Shown: positions 8,363-15,926 of the stretch, one piece after another
Numbering within the stretch: position 1 is the first letter of the stretch
How the letters are laid out: the number at the start of each line of letters is the position of its first letter
Origin: Chryseobacterium sp. G0186
Lineage (GTDB): Bacteria; Bacteroidota; Bacteroidia; Flavobacteriales; Weeksellaceae
DNA length: 64,000 bases
Direction of reading: 5' to 3'
Assembly (NCBI RefSeq): GCF_003815675.1
Contig: NZ_CP033918.1
Coordinates: forward strand, 4,712,001-4,776,000
The notes under the pieces: model-generated
What the model was told of the DNA's origin: nothing
The model's input: only the letters and a program-made list of their open reading frames with translations
Databases searched by the model: none
Position numbers and translations under genes: made by a program

Positions 8363-10000
8363 TTATTTTTTATTGAATACATAGGTCTTGCTGCCCTGTA
8401 CAAGCTTTAGTTGATGGCTTTCAGGGATAAAAGTTAGCTTTAGCCCTGCTTTATCAAATGTAAACTGATCTTTTGCTACTGAGGTCAGGGGAAATTCAGG
8501 TTGGTTGGTTCCTTGAGCATACAATGTCTCATTTTTGACAAATACCTTTAATCCCAAATCGATATCCTTTGAGGTATATTCACCAATATATTTTTCCAGG
8601 TCACCAGCCTGAAGTTTAGGGCTATCAAATACCGGATATTGATAGTCTTTACCGTAGATTAAATTCAAAAGAGCAACATAGAAGCTGTTATGCGGAAATT
8701 CCTGACCATTGATGGTAATTGCGTAGGATAATTGATCATTTGGCTCAAAAGCTAATGTAGAATGGCTTCCTGCTGTATCACCTCCATGACCATAGAGTGC
8801 AATGTTATAAAACGGCATTTTCATAATTCCTAATCCGAAAAGTTTCCCATTTTTATTAGAAATCATCATATCAAGAGTCTCTTTCTGTATCAACTGTCCT
8901 TTAAATAGGGCATTGATAAAGTTATTCAGATCTTCAGGAGTGGAAGTGATGTCTCCCAATCCGATGCAGTTGTGGAAGTCAAAGTCCTTGACCTCTACCC
9001 ATTTCTTATCTTCTAGCTCGTAGGATTTAAAAATATTCTTCGGGTGATCGAGAACAGAAAAAGTATGGGGCATTTTTACTTTTTCCAGAATATTTTCCTT
9101 TAAAATCTCATTATAAGGTTGGTTGTATATCTTTTCCAGAATTCTGCTCAGCAGGAAATAGGCAGAATTTGAATAGCTCATTTTTTCTCCGGGCTTGAAG
9201 CTTACCCCATCTTTTTTGATGACTTCAATGATAGCCTTATCACCTACCGGCTTTCCAAAAAGCCAGTTGTTTTCGATAGATTTTCCTACATAATCTCCTA
9301 ATCCGCTGGTATGGTTCAGCATATTTTGGATGGTGATTTTTTTAGCATTCGGAATTTCAGGATAAAATTTTGACAAGGGGTCATTAAGGTTCAGTTTTCC
9401 TTTTTCTACAAGCTGAAGAAGCATTACAGCTGTGATAAGCTTGCTGATGGAACCTATCTGGTAGCCCGTGTTTTTATCATAGGAAACATTGGATAATAAT
9501 TGCTGACCAAAATCTTTCTGATAGATCTCTGATCCGTTTTGAAATATAGAAATACTTCCAATCACCTGATTATGCTGTACCATGTAATTTAAAAAGTCAT
9601 CAATTTTTTTTGTATTGATTGCTTTTCCATTAAGATAAGGAACTTCAGAGTTCTCGGTTTTAAGATCTCTGTAAAGGTTTAAAGACATTGTCTTCCCATG
9701 CTGTAAAAGGCTTCCTTCAAAATGATCTGTTTTATAAATGCCTTTGTAGACCGCATTGATCTTTTCTATTTCAAAATTAAGCTCATTATCATTGAAAGTG
9801 GTTTTGTCAACAGGAATTTCCTTAGCACTTTGTTTCGTACTGATGAGTGAAGAACTGTAGCCTTTGGATGTTTTTGAGATCTTAAGAACAACAGGAAGTT
9901 TCATGGATTGGGTATCAATTTCACCGTTCCAGGTTCCTTCAATTTGGGCGTGACAAAGGTGTGCCAGGAATACCAGCACGAGTAATAATTTGGTTTTCAT
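8363..10000 (-). CDS. serine hydrolase, beta-lactamase/class C PBP fold
   Basis: 545 residues with signal peptide (MKTKLLLVLVFLAHLCHAQ), so exported. N-terminal beta-rich domain (about 20-115, IEGTWNGEID...), then a beta-lactamase-like domain. GSISKLITAV provides the SxxK nucleophile motif, YSNSAYFLLSRIL the YxN motif, and YGHGGDTAGSHS the H/KxG motif. A C-terminal domain of about 100 residues follows. Such proteins are D-amino-acid peptidases or esterases more often than true beta-lactamases. Last gene of a three-gene operon with a Yip1-like protein and a DUF2089 regulator. Confidence 0.85.
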   Translation of the reverse strand: MKTKLLLVLVFLAHLCHAQIEGTWNGEIDTQSMKLPVVLKISKTSKGYSSSLISTKQSAKEIPVDKTTFNDNELNFEIEKINAVYKGIYKTDHFEGSLLQHGKTMSLNLYRDLKTENSEVPYLNGKAINTKKIDDFLNYMVQHNQVIGSISIFQNGSEIYQKDFGQQLLSNVSYDKNTGYQIGSISKLITAVMLLQLVEKGKLNLNDPLSKFYPEIPNAKKITIQNMLNHTSGLGDYVGKSIENNWLFGKPVGDKAIIEVIKKDGVSFKPGEKMSYSNSAYFLLSRILEKIYNQPYNEILKENILEKVKMPHTFSVLDHPKNIFKSYELEDKKWVEVKDFDFHNCIGLGDITSTPEDLNNFINALFKGQLIQKETLDMMISNKNGKLFGLGIMKMPFYNIALYGHGGDTAGSHSTLAFEPNDQLSYAITINGQEFPHNSFYVALLNLIYGKDYQYPVFDSPKLQAGDLEKYIGEYTSKDIDLGLKVFVKNETLYAQGTNQPEFPLTSVAKDQFTFDKAGLKLTFIPESHQLKLVQGSKTYVFNKK

Positions 10001-10005
10001 AGTAT

Positions 10006-10587
10006 TTAAATAATTTTAGGTATAGTAATCTGGCAGATCAAGATGCTGATCAATGATACAGCACAAAAAAGAACAATATGCTGCCATTTTTTAATATTGG
10101 TTGCGGTTTTGAATCCGTTATAATAGAGAGTAACACTATATATGAGTATCGTAACCCCGATAACCGTCATGGAAATTGTGATCAGAAAATCCCAAAAAGG
10201 GAATGTAAGGGAGGAATTCGACTGATATTCTACAATGTTTTTTCCGGCTGTCCGGAGATATGGTATTTTTTTGGTAAACTGTAAGATAATCAGAAAAAGC
10301 TGGGATATTAAGACTGTATTTGCAATATCAATGATTCTTGTTTTTTTGTTGAGGTATTTTCCTAGGATAAAAAGTACAATAATGGCTACTGAAAAGCTTA
10401 ATAAAGTAGATGCTGCTATACTCCTGAACGATACATTTTCTAAATGGTTGATTCTGTAGATGCTGCTAAAGCTAGATCCTGTATAATATCCTGCTATAAT
10501 AGAAATAATCACGGTGAGGATTCCAATAAGGAGGAGTAGTTTCTCATCGAATTTTTCAAACGGGTTAAAGATGGATTTCCAGTTCAT
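10006..10587 (-). CDS. Yip1-like integral membrane protein
   Basis: 193 residues with about five membrane helices (LLLLIGILTVIISIIAGYY, SFSVAIIVLFILGKYL, ITISMTVIGVTILIYSV, IVLFCAVSLISILICQI and one more). The N-terminus MNWKSIFNPFEKFDEK, amphipathic and cytosolic, fits Yip1-domain proteins of Bacteroidota. Function unknown. It lies 11 nt after the DUF2089 gene and 5 nt before the serine hydrolase gene, so the three are very likely cotranscribed. Confidence 0.7.
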   Translation of the reverse strand: MNWKSIFNPFEKFDEKLLLLIGILTVIISIIAGYYTGSSFSSIYRINHLENVSFRSIAASTLLSFSVAIIVLFILGKYLNKKTRIIDIANTVLISQLFLIILQFTKKIPYLRTAGKNIVEYQSNSSLTFPFWDFLITISMTVIGVTILIYSVTLYYNGFKTATNIKKWQHIVLFCAVSLISILICQITIPKII

Positions 10588-10598
10588 ATGAATGAGTT

Positions 10599-10871
10599 TT
10601 ACAGGTTAGTTTTCAATTGTTCCACCTTGGTGATCAGGTCATCCATTTTATTTCTCATTGTAGGATAGGAAAGTCCTGCCTGCTTGGCCATTTCCTTGAT
10701 ACTTCCACTGGAAAGAAAAAAATTAAGAACAAAATCCTGCTCCTCACGATTCAGCTTAAGAAGAACCGGCAGATCATAATCGCCGCTTACTTCTGTTTTA
10801 CAGCTGGGGCATTTCATCTGGCTTACGTTTAAGGTATGGTCACAACTTGGACAGATTATGGGTAACTTCAT
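10599..10871 (-). CDS. DUF2089 family zinc-ribbon/HTH regulator
   Basis: 90 residues. An N-terminal zinc ribbon has two CxxC pairs (CPSC at residues 8-11, CPSC at 20-23). A helix-turn-helix follows: EEQDFVLNFFLSSGSIKEMA then GLSYPTMRNKMDDLI. This is the DUF2089 layout, a small DNA-binding family often placed next to membrane proteins. First gene of the operon; probably an autoregulator of it, by inference. Confidence 0.85.
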   Translation of the reverse strand: MKLPIICPSCDHTLNVSQMKCPSCKTEVSGDYDLPVLLKLNREEQDFVLNFFLSSGSIKEMAKQAGLSYPTMRNKMDDLITKVEQLKTNL

Positions 10872-10996
10872 GGATTATATTTTTTACGAAAGTAATGAAT
10901 TTTTTAATAAAATTAAAATAAATTTTAATTTTATTAAAATTTATTTTCTTTAAAAAGATGTTTCAAAGCTTTGTTTCTAAAAAAATAAAAGAGTGC

Positions 10997-11026
10997 TTGT
11001 TTTTTATATAAAAACATATATTTTTG
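10997..11026 (+). promoter_or_regulatory. Bacteroidota promoter TTG-N19-TATTTTTG
   Basis: -33 TTG at 10997-10999, 19 nt, then TATTTTTG at 11019-11026. It lies inside the 5' extension of the reading frame (GTG 10993) and so fixes the real start at ATG 11044. Confidence 0.75.
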
Positions 11027-11043
11027 CCAAAAAACTAATTAAC

Positions 11044-11712
11044 ATGAGAAAAGTTCTAACAGTTCTGTTTGCTGTAGCTTCATTGGCAGTGTACTCCCAG
11101 ATCAGCATCCCGGCATCTTCCAAAAAGGGAATCATTATAACCCAGGATAATCAGAAAATATTTTACAGTAATCTAACATATAGTAATGGAAAAGTTACCT
11201 ATATCAATACACAGAATGGAACTGAAGAGTTTCTTTATGATAATTCGGTGAAAGGAATTCAGGAGGAAGGGAAAGGTAGTATTGGCATTATACCGGATGA
11301 AAGTCTTGGAGGAATAAAAGGTACAGAAACTCCTAAGCTGACTGCTAAAAGAGACATCAAAGATTATCTGCTTCAACAGAGAGACCCTTTGTATATGAAA
11401 GGCCGAACTGTAAATAATATAGGGACTGTTCTTGTTATAGGTGGGGGAGCATGTTTTGTGATTGGAGGGCTTTCTAATCTTTCCAAGGCTAACAGTGATA
11501 GCTTGAATAATAATGGGGAATCAAAAGGTTCTCCTGTTCCTCTTATTATTGGTCTTGTAGGAGCAGGAGCCGGAGTGGTTCTCAAATTGGTAGGGCATTC
11601 ACAGATGAAAGATGCTATGAACAACTACAGTACTGCAGATGTAAGGAAATTTAAGCCGGATTATTATGTGCTTAATGACAGGAATGGAGTAGGGCTGATG
11701 ATGAAGTTCTAA
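11044..11712 (+). CDS. secreted/membrane protein of unknown function
   Basis: 222 residues from ATG 11044; the frame opens at GTG 10993 but that region is the promoter. Signal peptide MRKVLTVLFAVASLAVYSQ. A beta-rich part follows (about 20-75: KKGIIITQDNQKIFYSNLTYSNG). The second half has one or two Gly/Val-rich membrane segments (IGTVLVIGGGACFVIGGLS and PLIIGLVGAGAGVVLKLVG) separated by a short polar linker. The C-terminus returns to a beta-type sequence ending GVGLMMKF. I do not recognise the family. Monocistronic. Confidence 0.75.
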   Translation: MRKVLTVLFAVASLAVYSQISIPASSKKGIIITQDNQKIFYSNLTYSNGKVTYINTQNGTEEFLYDNSVKGIQEEGKGSIGIIPDESLGGIKGTETPKLTAKRDIKDYLLQQRDPLYMKGRTVNNIGTVLVIGGGACFVIGGLSNLSKANSDSLNNNGESKGSPVPLIIGLVGAGAGVVLKLVGHSQMKDAMNNYSTADVRKFKPDYYVLNDRNGVGLMMKF

Positions 11713-11744
11713 ATCTATAGAAGTAAGACTATTATATTAACACT

Positions 11745-11784
11745 AAAGCCACAGAAGTTTTTATATTAAATTTCTGTGGCTTTT
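11745..11784 (+). terminator. convergent terminator
   Basis: 12-bp stem AAAGCCACAGAA / TTCTGTGGCTTT with a 15-nt loop between two convergent genes; the T/A tracts on both sides let it serve both strands. Confidence 0.75.
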
Positions 11785-11814
11785 ATATGTAAAGATTAAG
11801 GATAAACTTGATTT

Positions 11815-12657
11815 TTATCTTAATATTCCTCTGATTCTGTTGGCGTTGGTAATCAACTCCTCAAGGTATTCATAGTTCTCTTTTTCCAAAGCAGACTTAA
11901 ATTTTCTAAGCTGGGTGATGTGCTCATTCAGTACATCTAATACATTTTCCTTGTTTTGTTTGAAAATAGGAACCCACATTTCAGGATGGGATTTTGCAAG
12001 ACGCACGGTACTTGAAAATCCGGAACTGGCAAGCTGAAAGATCGTTTCTTCCTCACGTTCCTTTTCCAGTACAGTATTGGCCAGTGCATAGGAGGTAATG
12101 TGTGATATATGGGAGATGTAAGCGGTATGGATGTCATGATCCTTTGCATCCATGTAAATCATGTGCATATCCAGGGCATTCACTACTGTTTCAACGACAT
12201 TCAGTGCATCTTCTGCTGATTCTTCTTTGTTACAGATAACTCCTGCTTTTCCTGAGAAGCTTTCTGCAATTGCCGATTTTGGACCACTGTTTTCAGTACC
12301 CCACATCGGGTGAAAAGCTACATATCTGGAACGTTTTGGGTGGTTTTCAACAGCGCCTACAATTCCGGCTTTGGTAGAACCGGCATCCATTACAGTCTGA
12401 TGATCAGATACCAGATCTAAAACACTTGGCAACAGTTTTCTGGCTGCATCCACCGGAATGGCAAGAATGATCAGATCTGAATCCTTGACTCCCTGTTGAA
12501 GATCTGCTTCAGCATCAATTATTTTTAAATCTAATGCTTCGTTAATATGTTCTTTATTGTTATCAATCCCGTAGATGAAGCTGGCAATGTTTTTTTCTCT
12601 TAATTTCAGAGCCATTGAACCTCCGATTAATCCTACTCCTATAATACTTATTTTCAT
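11815..12657 (-). CDS. tyrA: prephenate dehydrogenase
   Basis: Oxidises prephenate to 4-hydroxyphenylpyruvate in tyrosine synthesis. 280 residues, opening with the Rossmann nucleotide motif (MKISIIGVGLIGGSMALKLR) followed by YGIDNN, the acidic end of the second strand. DLIILAIPVDAA, DAGSTKAGIV, FHPMWGTENSGP and HDIHTAYISHISH are family signatures; the last carries the catalytic His region. No ACT or chorismate-mutase domain is present, so feedback control by Tyr is probably at the RNA level: an attenuator with a Tyr-Tyr-Tyr leader peptide precedes it. Confidence 0.93.
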   Translation of the reverse strand: MKISIIGVGLIGGSMALKLREKNIASFIYGIDNNKEHINEALDLKIIDAEADLQQGVKDSDLIILAIPVDAARKLLPSVLDLVSDHQTVMDAGSTKAGIVGAVENHPKRSRYVAFHPMWGTENSGPKSAIAESFSGKAGVICNKEESAEDALNVVETVVNALDMHMIYMDAKDHDIHTAYISHISHITSYALANTVLEKEREEETIFQLASSGFSSTVRLAKSHPEMWVPIFKQNKENVLDVLNEHITQLRKFKSALEKENYEYLEELITNANRIRGILR

Positions 12658-12677
12658 CTTTTTTAATTTTTTTAAAT

Positions 12678-12706
12678 AAAAAAACCTCGTCCTAGGACGA
12701 GGTTTT
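12678..12706 (-). terminator. attenuator terminator of tyrA
   Basis: On the minus strand AAAACCTCGTCC, TA, GGACGAGGTTTT and a seven-T run, ending 21 nt before the tyrA ATG. Its 5' arm CCTCGTCC can instead pair with GGATAGGG at the end of the leader ORF (7 of 8 positions, including wobbles). It could also terminate the upstream lipoprotein gene, but a leader ORF lies between. Confidence 0.8.
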
Positions 12707-12727
12707 AAGTTATGTTCATAAGAATCC

Positions 12728-12784
12728 CTATCCCAGATCTGAGTTAAAAATTCTATAATAATATGTTCCGTTGTTAAAATTCAC
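12728..12784 (-). CDS. tyr leader peptide (attenuator)
   Basis: 18-codon ORF from GTG: MNFNNGTYYYRIFNSDLG. Three consecutive Tyr codons (all TAT) and two Phe codons sit ahead of a terminator and the tyrosine gene tyrA. That is the classic layout of a ribosome-mediated attenuator: stalling at the Tyr codons leaves GGATAGGG (which spans the last Gly codon and the TAG) free to pair with the terminator 5' arm, while a ribosome at the stop covers it and lets the terminator form. The GTG follows the -7 box by only 4 nt, so the mRNA is probably leaderless. Pairing was done by eye. Confidence 0.72.
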   Translation of the reverse strand: MNFNNGTYYYRIFNSDLG

Positions 12785-12788
12785 AAGG

Positions 12789-12796
12789 CGAAATTA
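12789..12796 (-). promoter_or_regulatory. -7 box TAATTTCG for the tyrA leader
   Basis: TAATTTCG, a TAnnTTTG variant, ends 4 nt before the leader GTG. The variant TAnnTTCG is also seen at the sigma-factor gene (57514) and the esterase gene (34490). No -33 TTG at the expected place. Confidence 0.5.
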
Positions 12797-12824
12797 TAAA
12801 ATATTTTTTAAAGTTGATTACTTT

Positions 12825-13268
12825 TTATGATTTCTTTTTGACCAAAATTGGAGTATTGTACTGCCAGTGCTTATTAGGAACGATTTGGCTTTGGAGATAA
12901 TATCTACCATCTTTTCTGTATACAACGGCCAAGGTATCGGTAGGAGAGTGGTTGGTCATCTGATCGCCTTCAATCTGTCTGATGTATTTTACAATGATCT
13001 GTTTTTCAGTTCCGGTGATGCTGCACACGTCCGTGAAAAAGGTTTTATAGCCAAGTCCTGAAAATGAGCAGCTGTCTTTGGTGATGATGAGATCATAATC
13101 CAGTGTCATTTCAGCGTTTTCATCCAATTTTCCAAAATCATGGGAAATGGTATAATTTCCTTTCCATTGGGTGTTAAGTGTAGCTCCGGAATCTTTTAGA
13201 GATCCTTTCGGTAAGCTTTTACAGGAAATGATACTGAGTAAAGGAAATATAAAAAACATTTTTTTCAT
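12825..13268 (-). CDS. small lipoprotein, candidate immunity protein
   Basis: 147 residues. MKKMFFIFPLLSIISC is a lipoprotein signal with a lipobox ending in Cys16. The rest is beta-rich: QWKGNYTISHDFG, MTLDYDLIITKDSCSFSGLGYKTFF and LAVVYRKDGRYYLQSQIV. This order (WKGxY, internal FSG, then a VYRKDGRYYLQS strand) resembles the C-terminal domain of the ankyrin lipoprotein at 15927-16868, suggesting a shared fold. Last gene of a run of lipoproteins downstream of a toxin-like gene. An immunity role is inference; family not recognised. Confidence 0.7.
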   Translation of the reverse strand: MKKMFFIFPLLSIISCKSLPKGSLKDSGATLNTQWKGNYTISHDFGKLDENAEMTLDYDLIITKDSCSFSGLGYKTFFTDVCSITGTEKQIIVKYIRQIEGDQMTNHSPTDTLAVVYRKDGRYYLQSQIVPNKHWQYNTPILVKKKS

Positions 13269-13283
13269 GATGGTAGATGAACG

Positions 13284-13763
13284 TTAATCAGCGCTGTGAA
13301 TGATGGTTCTTTTTACATTTTCACCTTTCTGCTCTAATTCTAATGTGGTAACGCCGCCTGCAAATATAAATTCAATCTCAATTTTGTTGGATGATACTTT
13401 GTAATTGATGATATCCAGTCCATCCTGATTGATTTCCTTTTCAGTGCTTTGCTTTGGTAATTCTGCAAGAAGAAGTTCAGCTTTTTCCACTTCCTTTTCC
13501 TTGATGGTTTTCTGGTACACCTCTTCCATGGTACTTTTCGGGAAAATACATTCCTGCTCACTTCCGTAATCAACCGTTTTTTCTGTACATTCTTTCAGCG
13601 TAGGAATTTCCTTGTTTTCTGCAGTTACATTCTCAGCTACAGGAGCTTTTACAACAGAGCTGTCTTTTTTAGGGATTTCAGTTTCATTTGTGGCCTGTTT
13701 TGTTTCGTTTTTACATCCTGCAATTATTAGCAGGGTAATAGCGATGAAGCTTATCTTTTTCAT
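13284..13763 (-). CDS. lipoprotein of unknown function
   Basis: 159 residues; lipobox LIIAGC with Cys17. A Lys/Glu/Thr-rich linker (about 18-50) is followed by a small domain containing two Cys (LKECTEKTVDYGSEQECIFPKS) and a beta-type C-terminus (INYKVSSNKIEIEFIFAGGVTTLELEQKG). Lies 15 nt upstream of the previous lipoprotein gene, so likely cotranscribed. I do not recognise the family. Confidence 0.7.
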   Translation of the reverse strand: MKKISFIAITLLIIAGCKNETKQATNETEIPKKDSSVVKAPVAENVTAENKEIPTLKECTEKTVDYGSEQECIFPKSTMEEVYQKTIKEKEVEKAELLLAELPKQSTEKEINQDGLDIINYKVSSNKIEIEFIFAGGVTTLELEQKGENVKRTIIHSAD

Positions 13764-13787
13764 TAATAATGGGTTAAAATTAGTTCT

Positions 13788-14348
13788 CTATTTAATACGG
13801 CGGCGTACGATACCCGGATACGCACAGCCATTTTTTGAAAGCTTACGAGGCTCACGAGGCGTGACTTTAGTTAGCTTACATTTTTCGGGAACGGAAGACT
13901 TTATAGGAGATTTGATTAGCTTCCAATTCATATAATAATGGTTTTCTTCATTCCAGTCTAAAAGTTCAGCTTTTCCTTTATCTGGGTACGATGAAAGATA
14001 GAATTCAATGACAGCTTTTTTTTCTGTTACAATGCCTGTAATGGCTCCCTCTTCTCCTATTTTTCCGTGCATATACAAAAAATAGTTTCCCTTGATACTG
14101 TCATTGTCTTTCGCTTTTTCCAGACTTAGATTGAACACAACTTGAGGGGGGCTTTCGCGATCTGAATATTCCCACTTCCCATTGATAGAGTCTTTAATGC
14201 GAAGATTGTAAGATCTTTGAAGATAGTTGTCAACAGCTATACTGTCTCGGGTATTGATTATTTCATGAGTTTTTACGGCTTTCTTACAAGAAAACAGACA
14301 GACGAGCAAGAAAGAGGTTAATACAAAGAAATATCGTTTTTTGATCAT
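13788..14348 (-). CDS. lipoprotein of unknown function
   Basis: 186 residues; signal MIKKRYFFVLTSFLLVCLFSC with lipobox LFSC. The mature part is beta-rich: INGKWEYSDRESPPQVVFNLSL, GNYFLYMHGKIGEEGAITGIV, KKAVIEFYLSSYP and NHYYMNWKLI. It ends with a basic tail (PREPRKLSKNGC...RRRIK). Layout matches the other small envelope lipoproteins in this run. Function unknown; immunity to the cell-wall toxin encoded upstream is one possibility. Confidence 0.7.
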   Translation of the reverse strand: MIKKRYFFVLTSFLLVCLFSCKKAVKTHEIINTRDSIAVDNYLQRSYNLRIKDSINGKWEYSDRESPPQVVFNLSLEKAKDNDSIKGNYFLYMHGKIGEEGAITGIVTEKKAVIEFYLSSYPDKGKAELLDWNEENHYYMNWKLIKSPIKSSVPEKCKLTKVTPREPRKLSKNGCAYPGIVRRRIK

Positions 14349-14456
14349 GTTTTCCTGAATGGATGGCTGTTTTTATGCTTTTTGTTTTTGAAAGATATTA
14401 TAAAAATATTGAAACGTCAGTATTTTGGTCGCTCAGGATGTTGTTTTTCAATAAAA

Positions 14457-14762
14457 TTAGTGGTTTTCAGGGATAAGGCGAGACTCAAATGATAAGATAT
14501 CTTCCGGAATTTTAGAAGTATAAACTTCTCCTATCGGTTTCCAATTATTATCTTTAATTAATTAAAAAACTGCTGAAAAACTCGTTGTAAGCTTTATATT
14601 TTCAATGTATGTCTTTTCATTTATAATTTTAGATTCGCCAATAAAAAAACTATCAATAATCTTTTTATTTTCAGATGGACTATCTTTTTGGAAGTCTTTT
14701 TTCTGTTGACATGAAGAAGGAAAGAAGATACTTATGAACAGCAATAAAATTATTTTTTTAAT
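14457..14762 (-). pseudogene. broken lipoprotein gene (lost start, in-frame stop)
   Basis: The frame codes for a lipoprotein signal (KKIILLLFISIFFPSSC) but the first codon is ATT at 14760-14762, overlapping the upstream stop; the nearest alternative is TTG 14744, which leaves only a short signal. After 60 codons from TTG a TAA occurs at 14562-14564. The same frame then continues for 34 codons (DNNWKPIGEVYTSKIPEDIL ...) to TAA at 14457-14459. A missing start plus a nonsense codon point to a decayed gene. A functional short protein from TTG is not excluded. Confidence 0.65.
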
Positions 14763-15552
14763 TAATTTTTATCCTGCTTTTATGAATATATCCTTTTTCC
14801 CTATCATTAGAAACCACCAACCACCAATCTCCATTCTGATCTAAAACCTTAACTTGTTCACCGGTTTTTATTTTTTGTAGAATTTGAGAGGATGAATTTT
14901 TATCTTTTCTTAGGTTGGTATAACCGTCAGAATCTTGAATTATAAAGGTTGTATTTTGATTTTTTTCTACTCTACACTTTTTGTCTCTTACATTTTCTTC
15001 AGGAATGGATACTATTTTATCAGTCCATCCGGATTTTTGTATATCAATATTTTGAGGAACATCACAAATATATTTTATCGCATCTTGAGAAACATCCGAC
15101 ATTGTTTTATAGATAATGTTTCGAAGTAACCAAACATCATTTTGCATGATAATATTATATTCCTTTTCATAATATCCACGATCAGGAAAATATGTTTTTA
15201 TAGTAAATCCTTTACCATCAGAAAGCGGAGTGATATCATTAATAATATTGCCTCCATCTTCAGAAAAGCTTCTTGTTTCCAATGCTAATGTATACTTTCC
15301 CTGTTTATTTCCAAAAAAGATAAATAAATCCTCTCCCTGATAAGGTTTATTGCTTACAATTTTATCAGAAATTCCATCCTTGTTGATATCAAAAGTCTTT
15401 ATGAAATAATCTTCATTATTGATATAGGTTTCAAATGAACTTCTCTTGGTTTCACTTGAGATACTTTTGGAATATTTGTATGAAGAGGTCTTCTGGGATT
15501 TACAATGGATTGATACGATTAAAAATAATAGGAGCGAAATGTTTTTCATCAT
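14758..15552 (-). CDS. SH3-domain lipoprotein
   Basis: 264 residues. Signal MMKNISLLLFLIVSIHC with lipobox SIHC. The middle region contains an EF-hand-like loop (FDINKDGISDKIV) and resembles FG-GAP/VCBS-like lipoproteins (DLFIFFGNKQGKYTLALETRSF). The C-terminal 60 residues are a bacterial SH3 domain (DGYTNLRKDKNSSSQILQKI, GEQVKVLDQNGDWWLVV, GYIHKSRI). Bacterial SH3 domains often bind peptidoglycan, which fits a periplasmic protein that competes with or shields against a cell-wall hydrolase. Immunity is an inference from location. Confidence 0.75.
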   Translation of the reverse strand: MMKNISLLLFLIVSIHCKSQKTSSYKYSKSISSETKRSSFETYINNEDYFIKTFDINKDGISDKIVSNKPYQGEDLFIFFGNKQGKYTLALETRSFSEDGGNIINDITPLSDGKGFTIKTYFPDRGYYEKEYNIIMQNDVWLLRNIIYKTMSDVSQDAIKYICDVPQNIDIQKSGWTDKIVSIPEENVRDKKCRVEKNQNTTFIIQDSDGYTNLRKDKNSSSQILQKIKTGEQVKVLDQNGDWWLVVSNDREKGYIHKSRIKIN

Positions 15553-15575
15553 TATAATATAAATTATATATATTA

Positions 15576-15720
15576 TTAGTTTTGTTTCAGTGAGGTTTTT
15601 AACTGATCAATTTCATCATATATTGCTTTGCTATATTTCCATGGTAAGAGATAATATATAATACCATTTGTTGTGGAATGGTTTACCTTTCAAATAATTA
15701 TCTATTGCTAAATTCTCCAT
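15576..15720 (-). pseudogene. frameshifted small gene remnant
   Basis: From ATG 15720 the frame reads MENLAIDNYLKGKPFHNKWY then hits a stop. The neighbouring frame continues with LPWKYSKAIYDEIDQLKTSL and ends at TAA 15576-15578. The total, 145 nt, is 48 codons plus one base, consistent with a single inserted base near TTATCTCTTACC. No other gene is seen in 15553-15926. It could be a fragment of a larger lost gene. Confidence 0.5.
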
Positions 15721-15926
15721 GATTTAATTTTTTATATCCCTAATCTGATTTGGATTCATCAGGAGAAACTGGCTCAGAAAAGTTAAGTTTTACATTGCAA
15801 ATTTTTCATACTTTCATGTTTTCAGCTTTTATGAAAGCTATAGTTAATGGCTGTATTTACTAATTATACTTCCTATGGTTGTTTTTATATTCTTTGTGTT
15901 AATTCTTCTCCTAAGCTCATCTGGAA

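Noticed and set aside
10993..11043. Longer start for the exported protein at 11044
   Set aside because: A well-formed promoter (TTG-N19-TATTTTTG) occupies this stretch; the signal peptide starts at 11044.
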